From CAZTDU01 sp050248795 (GTDB lineage: Bacteria > Pseudomonadota > Gammaproteobacteria > Burkholderiales > SG8-39), in the NCBI GenBank assembly GCA_050248795.1, contig JBFWRS010000032.1, positions 1 to 43,458 of the forward strand: a stretch of 43,458 bases of DNA, in the 5' to 3' direction. The translations under genes and the position numbers were made by a program. Below the pieces are notes generated by a model. It was not told where the DNA came from. It worked only from the letters and a program-made list of their open reading frames with translations, and made no database searches. This document shows, piece by piece, positions 40,236-43,458 of this stretch; the stretch's first letter is position 1; each line of letters begins with the position of its first letter.

Positions 40236-41659
40236 TGAAGCAGACCCTGCAACTGCGCCTGTCGCAGCACCTGACGCTGACGCCGCAGCTGCAGCAGTCG
40301 ATCCGCCTGCTGCAGCTGTCGACGGTGGAGTTGAACCAGGAGATCGAGCGCATCCTCGCCGAGAACCCCGCGATCGAGCGCGAGGACGCCGACGCCGATG
40401 CCGCCACGCCGGGCTACGCCGGCGACGCGCCGGCGGCAACGGAAGCGGCCCCGGCGCAGGCGGCGGAAGCCGATGCCGCGCCCGCGCAGGACTGGGAGCC
40501 TGACTTCTCCGCCGCGCCGCGCGGCGCCGACGACGAGCACGCCGAGCGCGCGTTCTCGGCGCCGGACATGCCCACGCTGCGCGAGCACCTGCTCGGCCAG
40601 TTGTCGCTGACGAACCTGGAAGCGCGCGACCGCGCGCTGGTCGGGATGCTGATCGATGCCCTGGACGACGACGGCTACCTCAGGCTCGAGCTGGACGAAG
40701 TCGCGGCGATGATCCCGGCCGAGGCCGAGGCCGGCGTGGAAGAACTGTCGATCGCGCTGCAGCACCTGCAGCACATGGACCCGATCGGCGTCGGCGCGCG
40801 CAATCCGCGCGAATGCCTCGCGCTGCAGATCCGCGCCCTGACCGGCTGGGGCGAGCGCGCCTCGCCGGTGCACGAGCTCGCGCTCGGCATCGTCGAGCGG
40901 CACCTGGACCTGCTTGCGGCGCGCGACTACGCGCGCCTGAAGGCGGCCACCGGCGCGGACGAGGATGCGCTGCGGGGCGCGCAGAAGTTCATCCAGAGCC
41001 TCAACCCGCGTCCCGGCGCCGAGTTCGCCCGCGTCGAGGCACGCTACGTCATACCCGATGTGGTGGTTCGCAAGTCCAAAGGCGTGTGGCGCGCGAGCCT
41101 GAACCCGGAGGCGATGCCGCGGCTGCGCGTCAACCGCCTCTACGCCGAGCTCGGCGCCGGCAGCCGCGGCACGCAGAACGGGCTCGCCCCCAGGCTACAG
41201 GAGGCGCGCTGGCTGATCAAGAACGTGCAGCAGCGCTTCGACACCATCCTGCGCGTGGCGCAGGCAATCGTCGATCGCCAGCGCCAGTTCTTCGAGCACG
41301 GCGAGGTGGCGATGCGGCCGCTGGTGCTGCGCGAGATCGCCGACACCCTGGGGTTGCACGAGAGCACGATTTCCCGCGTCACGACGCAGAAGTACATGGC
41401 GACGCCGCGCGGCACGTTCGAGCTGAAGTACTTCTTCGGCAGCCACGTGTCCACCGATACCGGCGGCGCCGCCTCGTCTACCGCGATCCGGGCGCTGATC
41501 AGGCAGCTCGTCGCCGCCGAGGACACGCGCGCGCCGCTCGCGGACTCGCGCATCTCGCAAATTCTCGCCCAGCAGGGTATCGTGGTCGCGAGGCGCACCG
41601 TCGCGAAATACAGGGAATCTCTGCAGATTCCACCTGTCAATCTCAGAAAATCGCTATGA
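40235..41659 (+). CDS. rpoN: RNA polymerase sigma-54 factor RpoN
   Basis: RpoN recognises -24/-12 promoters and needs AAA+ activators. Region I is Gln/Leu-rich (LQLRLSQHLTLTPQLQQSIRLLQL, residues 4-27). An Ala/Asp/Glu-rich region II (about 50-105), a core-binding domain and a helix-turn-helix (LREIADTLGLHESTISRVT) follow. The RpoN box ARRTVAKYRE is at 452-461. Length 474 aa. It is coupled to lptB by TAATG. A consensus target promoter for it lies 6 kb upstream at 34025-34040. Confidence 0.98.
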   Translation: MKQTLQLRLSQHLTLTPQLQQSIRLLQLSTVELNQEIERILAENPAIEREDADADAATPGYAGDAPAATEAAPAQAAEADAAPAQDWEPDFSAAPRGADDEHAERAFSAPDMPTLREHLLGQLSLTNLEARDRALVGMLIDALDDDGYLRLELDEVAAMIPAEAEAGVEELSIALQHLQHMDPIGVGARNPRECLALQIRALTGWGERASPVHELALGIVERHLDLLAARDYARLKAATGADEDALRGAQKFIQSLNPRPGAEFARVEARYVIPDVVVRKSKGVWRASLNPEAMPRLRVNRLYAELGAGSRGTQNGLAPRLQEARWLIKNVQQRFDTILRVAQAIVDRQRQFFEHGEVAMRPLVLREIADTLGLHESTISRVTTQKYMATPRGTFELKYFFGSHVSTDTGGAASSTAIRALIRQLVAAEDTRAPLADSRISQILAQQGIVVARRTVAKYRESLQIPPVNLRKSL

Positions 41660-41676
41660 CCTCAAAGGAGATCCCG

Positions 41677-42006
41677 ATGAACCTGAACGTGAGCGGCCAC
41701 CACCTCGACATCACGCCCGCGATCCGCGGCTATGTCAGCGACAAGCTCGGCCGCATCACCCGGCATTTCGACCACGTGATCGACATCCACGTCATCCTGT
41801 CGGTCGACAAGCTGCGCCAGAAGGCCGAGGTGACGCTGCACGTGCGCGGCAAGGACATCCACTGCGAAAGCGAGCAGGAGGACCTGTACGCGGCGATCGA
41901 CCTGATGGTCGACAAGCTCGACCGCCAGGTGCTCAAGTACAAGGGAAAAATGGCCGACAAGCCGCATGATTCCATCAAGCACAGGACCCCGCCCGCTGAG
42001 CTATAA
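41677..42006 (+). CDS. hpf: Ribosome hibernation promoting factor HPF (short form)
   Basis: HPF binds the 30S decoding region and dampens translation in stationary phase. The start is ATG 41677, set by AAAGGAG seven bases upstream; an upstream ATG at 41656 overlaps the rpoN stop and lacks a good ribosome site. It reads MNLNVSGHHLDITPAIRGYVSDKLGRI, then the ESEQEDLYAAIDLMVDKLDRQV helix. At 109 aa it lacks the C-terminal dimerisation domain of long HPF. Its stop codon overlaps a TATAAT box. Confidence 0.95.
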   Translation: MNLNVSGHHLDITPAIRGYVSDKLGRITRHFDHVIDIHVILSVDKLRQKAEVTLHVRGKDIHCESEQEDLYAAIDLMVDKLDRQVLKYKGKMADKPHDSIKHRTPPAEL

Positions 42007-42007
42007 T
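42002..42007 (+). promoter_or_regulatory. Candidate -10 box (TATAAT) for ptsN-hprK, overlapping the hpf stop codon
   Basis: An exact TATAAT covers the hpf TAA. Transcription would start near 42014, about 53 bases before the ptsN ATG. No good -35 is seen at 16-18 bases upstream, so the assignment rests on the perfect hexamer and the 60-base gap. Confidence 0.4.
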
Positions 42008-42066
42008 CCGCGCCCGTTTCCTCCCGCGCCCGCGGCGCCCGACCCGGGCGTTCCCGCGCCAGACTG

Positions 42067-42552
42067 ATGAGCCTCGTCGCGAAGTTGCTGCCGCCAGCGA
42101 ACGTCCTGGTCGACCTCCAGGTGTCGAGCAAAAAGCGCCTGTTCGAGCAGGTAGGGCTGCTGTTCGAGAACAACCACGGGCTCGCGCGCAGCACGGTGTT
42201 CGACTGCCTGTTCGCCCGCGAGCGCCTCGGTTCGACCGGCCTCGGGCATGGGGTGGCGATCCCGCACGGCAGGGTCAAGGGCCTGAAGGAGGCGCTCGGC
42301 GCGTTCGTGCGCGTCGCGCAGCCGGTGGCATTCGACGCCCCCGATTCGCAGCCGGTATCGCTGGTGTTCGTGCTGCTGGTGCCCGAACAGGCCACCGACA
42401 GGCACCTGCAGATCCTCTCCGAACTCGCGCAGATGTTCAGCGACCGTTCGATGCGCGACGCGCTCGCCGCAGCGGCGGACGCGCCTGCACTGCACCAGCT
42501 CATTTCCGCATGGCAGCCGGATGCTCCAGGTCAACGTCACGCAGTTGCATGA
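42067..42552 (+). CDS. ptsN: Nitrogen-regulatory PTS enzyme IIA (PtsN, EIIA-Ntr)
   Basis: PtsN is a phosphocarrier that acts mainly by regulation (potassium, nitrogen and envelope responses) rather than sugar transport. It has the fructose-IIA fold: LFEQVGLLFENNHGLARSTVF and ERLGSTGLGHGVAIPHGRVKGL, with phospho-histidine His67. The 161 residues are typical. Its position between hpf and hprK, downstream of rpoN, is conserved. The 3' end overlaps hprK by 32 bases. Confidence 0.96.
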   Translation: MSLVAKLLPPANVLVDLQVSSKKRLFEQVGLLFENNHGLARSTVFDCLFARERLGSTGLGHGVAIPHGRVKGLKEALGAFVRVAQPVAFDAPDSQPVSLVFVLLVPEQATDRHLQILSELAQMFSDRSMRDALAAAADAPALHQLISAWQPDAPGQRHAVA

Positions 42553-43453
42553 GGCGAATCGCGACGCCCTGTCGCTCGCCTGGGTAGCCGGGCAGGACGG
42601 CACCACCGTCGTGCGCCGCGAGGCGGCGGCCGCGGCCGCGCTGATCGGCCACCTGAACCTTAACCACCCCAACAGCATCCAGGTGCTCGGCGCCTGGGAA
42701 TCGCCGCTGCTCACCGGCGGCGAGGCGGCGTCGCGCGCCGAAGTGGTCGAGAGGCTGCTGTCGTTCGCGCCCACCGCGGTGATCCTCGCCGACGGCGTGT
42801 CGCCGACCCCCGAGCTGATCGCGGGCGCGACGCGCACGCACACCCCGCTGATGACATCCCCCGCGCCTGCGGCACGCGTGATCGAGAAGCTCGCGCGCTA
42901 CCTGTCCAAGGCGCTGGCCGACTCGATCGAGCGCCACGGCGTGTGCATGGACGTACTGGGGCTGGGCGTGCTGATCACCGGCGATTCCGGCGTCGGCAAG
43001 AGCGAGCTCGGACTGGAGCTCATCAGCCGGGGGCACGGCCTGGTGGCCGACGACGTGGTGGAGATCTCGCTCATCGCCGAGAACACGCTCGAAGCGCGCT
43101 GCCCGCCGCTATTGCGGGATTTCCTCGAGGTGCGCGGGCTGGGCCTGCTGAACATCCGCACCATATTCGGCGAGACCGCGGTGCGCCCGAAAATGCGCCT
43201 GCGGCTGGTGGCGCACCTGGAGCGGCCCTCGAAAGGCGCGCTCGCGCCCTCGGACCGCCTGCCGCTGTCGGAACTGTCCGAAGTGATCCTCGGCACCACG
43301 CTGCGCAAGGTCATCATCCCGGTTGCCGCGGGCCGCAACCTCGCGGTGCTCCTCGAGGCGGCGGTGCGCAACTACATCCTGCTGCTGCGTGGCGTCGATT
43401 CGATGGCCGAGTTCATGGCGCGGCAGCGCAAGGCCATCGACAAGGACGGCTGA
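42521..43453 (+). CDS. hprK: HPr kinase/phosphorylase HprK
   Basis: HprK phosphorylates or dephosphorylates the regulatory serine of HPr. The N-terminal domain (1-128) is followed by the catalytic domain: His139, P-loop GDSGVGKS (154-161), D177-D178 in VADDVVEI, and the signature LEVRGLGLLNI (202-212). The start MLQVNVTQLHEANRD at 42521 agrees with the family N-terminus although it lies inside ptsN. Complete at 310 aa, with the stop 5 bases from the window end. In proteobacteria this enzyme usually tunes the nitrogen PTS and goes with rapZ or ptsH, neither of which is visible here. Confidence 0.97.
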   Translation: MLQVNVTQLHEANRDALSLAWVAGQDGTTVVRREAAAAAALIGHLNLNHPNSIQVLGAWESPLLTGGEAASRAEVVERLLSFAPTAVILADGVSPTPELIAGATRTHTPLMTSPAPAARVIEKLARYLSKALADSIERHGVCMDVLGLGVLITGDSGVGKSELGLELISRGHGLVADDVVEISLIAENTLEARCPPLLRDFLEVRGLGLLNIRTIFGETAVRPKMRLRLVAHLERPSKGALAPSDRLPLSELSEVILGTTLRKVIIPVAAGRNLAVLLEAAVRNYILLLRGVDSMAEFMARQRKAIDKDG

Positions 43454-43458
43454 GGCTC

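Overview
The window is a GC-rich chromosomal segment packed with genes on both strands. It most likely comes from a betaproteobacterium. The basis is gene order: a head-to-tail mla(FEDACB)-ABC-ibaG-murA-his(GDCBHAFIE)-hinT-tatABC block that converges on a DegP/Q-type protease tail, and a kdsD-kdsC-lptCAB-rpoN-hpf-ptsN-hprK block. The combination of hprK with ptsN and rpoN, and mlaA sitting inside the mla operon, fits that class. Genus cannot be read from the sequence. No tRNA, rRNA, insertion sequence or CRISPR array was seen, and no gene-free stretch exceeds 300 bases.

Left block (1-15435, minus strand). Transcription appears to begin near 15.45 kb and to run about 15 kb through phospholipid-asymmetry genes (mlaF, E, D, A, C, B), a YadG/YadH-type ABC-2 exporter, ibaG, murA, a complete histidine operon except for hisZ and a hisN-type phosphatase, hinT and tatABC. 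Most junctions are 4-base ATGA/GTGA overlaps. A strong stem-loop separates tatA from tatB.

Central block (15528-34827, mostly plus strand). This is a roughly 19 kb MSHA-like type IV pilus (or type II secretion-like) module. In order it holds an ABC ATPase, a sigma-54-dependent response regulator, an MshM/ExeA ATPase with a SPOR-like tail, a lipoprotein secretin (MshL-like), a TPR protein (MshN-like), the assembly ATPase (MshE) and platform protein (MshG), three PilM/N-O-P-like inner-membrane and periplasmic proteins, a 592-residue PilX-like minor pilin and a classical prepilin. A membrane histidine kinase follows on the opposite strand, then an ABC permease, an unrecognised membrane-anchored helical protein, and a final prepilin behind a textbook sigma-54 promoter with two upstream palindrome-like sites. 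Kinase, regulator, RpoN and the sigma-54 promoter together suggest a PilSR-like circuit controlling the pilin. The ATPase and permease of what is probably one ABC transporter sit at opposite ends of the module.

Right block (34842-43453). A KefB-like antiporter (minus strand) converges on the last pilin through a shared hairpin terminator. Then comes kdsD-kdsC-lptC-lptA-lptB-rpoN-hpf-ptsN-hprK on the plus strand (Kdo synthesis, LPS transport, sigma-54, ribosome hibernation, nitrogen PTS). In E. coli the mla-ibaG-murA genes lie directly beside yrbG-kdsD-kdsC-lptCAB-rpoN-hpf-ptsN, so here the pilus module occupies the seam between the two halves of that envelope supercluster.
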